NCBI GenBank assembly: GCA_013698525.1
Contig: JACCSM010000023.1
Coordinates: 1 to 5,749, forward strand
Length of the DNA stretch: 5,749 bases
From: Rubrobacteraceae bacterium
Lineage (GTDB): Bacteria; Actinomycetota; Rubrobacteria; Rubrobacterales; Rubrobacteraceae
Reading direction: 5' to 3'
How positions within the stretch are numbered: the stretch's first letter is position 1; each line of letters starts with the position of its first letter. This document shows, piece after piece, positions 5,126 through 5,749 of this stretch. Under the pieces are notes generated by a model, which saw nothing but the letters and a program-made list of their open reading frames with translations, was not told where the DNA came from and did no database searches. The translations under genes were made by a program, and so were the position numbers.

Positions 5126-5749
5126 CTAGTAAAAGACGTTGCCCTTCAGCTTGTAATAGAGACGGTAGTACGCCGGCTCGAACCTGTACCAGGCTTCGGC
5201 CCTGGTGTTCTTGATCGGCAAATCCAGGCACCCGAGGAAGTCCGTGACCTCCCCGCCGAAGCCTATCTTGAACCTGTAGACACCGTAGTAGGGATCGTCT
5301 TCGTTGCGGTCTTCGGGTTTGGGGATGCCTACCATGTCGTAGTATCTGATGCCGCGCCGCCTGGCCCAGCGCATTACCTCCCACTGCAGGAGGTGGTTGG
5401 GATTGTAGCTGCGCTTCTCGGTGCTCGATGCCCCGTGCATGAACCAGTACTTCTCGCCGAGGGTGAAGACGAAGACGCCCGCGAGGGGTGTTCCCTCGTG
5501 CACGGCTAGGAACAGGTGGCCCTGGCCCGCGTCGCGCATCGCCCGCATCATGTCGTGCAGGTACCCTCGCGGCCTCCTGATGGCGAAACCGGATTTGCGC
5601 TCGACCGTATCCTCCATCCAATCGTAGAACGTCTCCCATGCACCTTCGAAGTCCTCGGGCTCGACCACCTCGACGCCCTCCCTCGCGGCCTTTCGGACGC
5701 CGTAGCGCGTGGACTTCCTCATCTTCGCGAGCAACTCCTCCTCAGGGGG
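5126..5749 (-). CDS. FemAB-family peptidoglycan aminoacyl (glycyl) transferase, N-terminus outside window
   Basis: About 207 C-terminal residues are visible, ending with TAG at 5126-5128. The family uses aminoacyl-tRNA to add amino acids to the lipid II stem peptide or bridge at the cytoplasmic membrane face, through GNAT-like folds. Evidence is the KSTRYGVRKAAREGVEV helix, typical of the charged region joining the two GNAT-like halves; GHLFLAVHEGTPLAGVFVF, the core beta strands with the usual acceptor-side segment; HGASSTEKRSYNPNHLLQWEVMRWA; YYDMVGIPKPED; and the highly typical YYGVYRFKIGFGGEV. The TTG at 5734 has a GGAGGAG just before it, which mimics a ribosome binding site, but the frame continues as PPEEELLAKM to the window edge and family members are about 330 residues or more, so I read this as an internal position. 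The substrate (Gly, Ala, Ser or other) cannot be told from sequence, and some relatives act on tRNA-independent or exopolysaccharide substrates. Confidence 0.9.
   Translation of the reverse strand, partial: PPEEELLAKMRKSTRYGVRKAAREGVEVVEPEDFEGAWETFYDWMEDTVERKSGFAIRRPRGYLHDMMRAMRDAGQGHLFLAVHEGTPLAGVFVFTLGEKYWFMHGASSTEKRSYNPNHLLQWEVMRWARRRGIRYYDMVGIPKPEDRNEDDPYYGVYRFKIGFGGEVTDFLGCLDLPIKNTRAEAWYRFEPAYYRLYYKLKGNVFY

Noticed and set aside
4977..5639. Minus-strand 220-codon open frame overlapping the FemAB gene
   Set aside because: It is a shadow in another frame: an Arg/Pro/Gly-rich peptide with no motif, running through repeat copy B, while the overlapping frame carries clear FemAB motifs.
5732..5749. 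TTG at 5734 with GGAGGAG as the FemAB start
   Set aside because: The frame continues upstream with family-like residues (EEELLAKM), and a start here would delete the first GNAT-like half.

Overview
The window is high-GC bacterial DNA with Shine-Dalgarno-led genes, TTG starts and a cell-envelope gene set (single-PASTA Ser/Thr kinase, VanW-type protein, FemAB-type transferase). This fits a Gram-positive actinomycete. A Rubrobacter-like bacterium is my best guess, from overall gene style only, since nothing here is diagnostic of a genus.

Layout: (1) 1-198 is the end of an unrecognised plus-strand gene. (2) 199-473 is non-coding and holds a repeat element of about 150 bp (204-352), two small dyads and a possible promoter. 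(3) 474-1916 encodes a membrane Ser/Thr kinase with one extracellular PASTA domain. (4) 1948-2478, minus strand and convergent with the kinase, encodes a small protein that may have a LURP-one/tubby-like fold. (5) 2561-2920, plus strand and divergent from the previous gene, encodes a small charged protein of unknown function. (6) 2921-3153 is a non-coding leader with a long imperfect hairpin. (7) 3154-4968 encodes a 604-residue membrane-anchored VanW-family protein. (8) 4969-5125 holds a second, inverted copy of the repeat between convergent genes. (9) 5126-5749, minus strand, is the C-terminal two-thirds or so of a FemAB-family aminoacyl/glycyl transferase that runs off the window.

Functionally, three of the four recognisable proteins act at or sense peptidoglycan. 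The PASTA kinase should sense cell-wall fragments, the VanW protein has peptidoglycan-binding-like domains, and the FemAB protein probably adds residues to the peptidoglycan stem peptide or bridge. They are not one operon, because the strands alternate. Any shared role is therefore inferred from neighbourhood. I see no phage, IS transposase, CRISPR, tRNA or rRNA. The least explained signals are the paired intergenic repeats, the structured leader before the VanW gene, and the kinase activation loop, which lacks the usual threonines.
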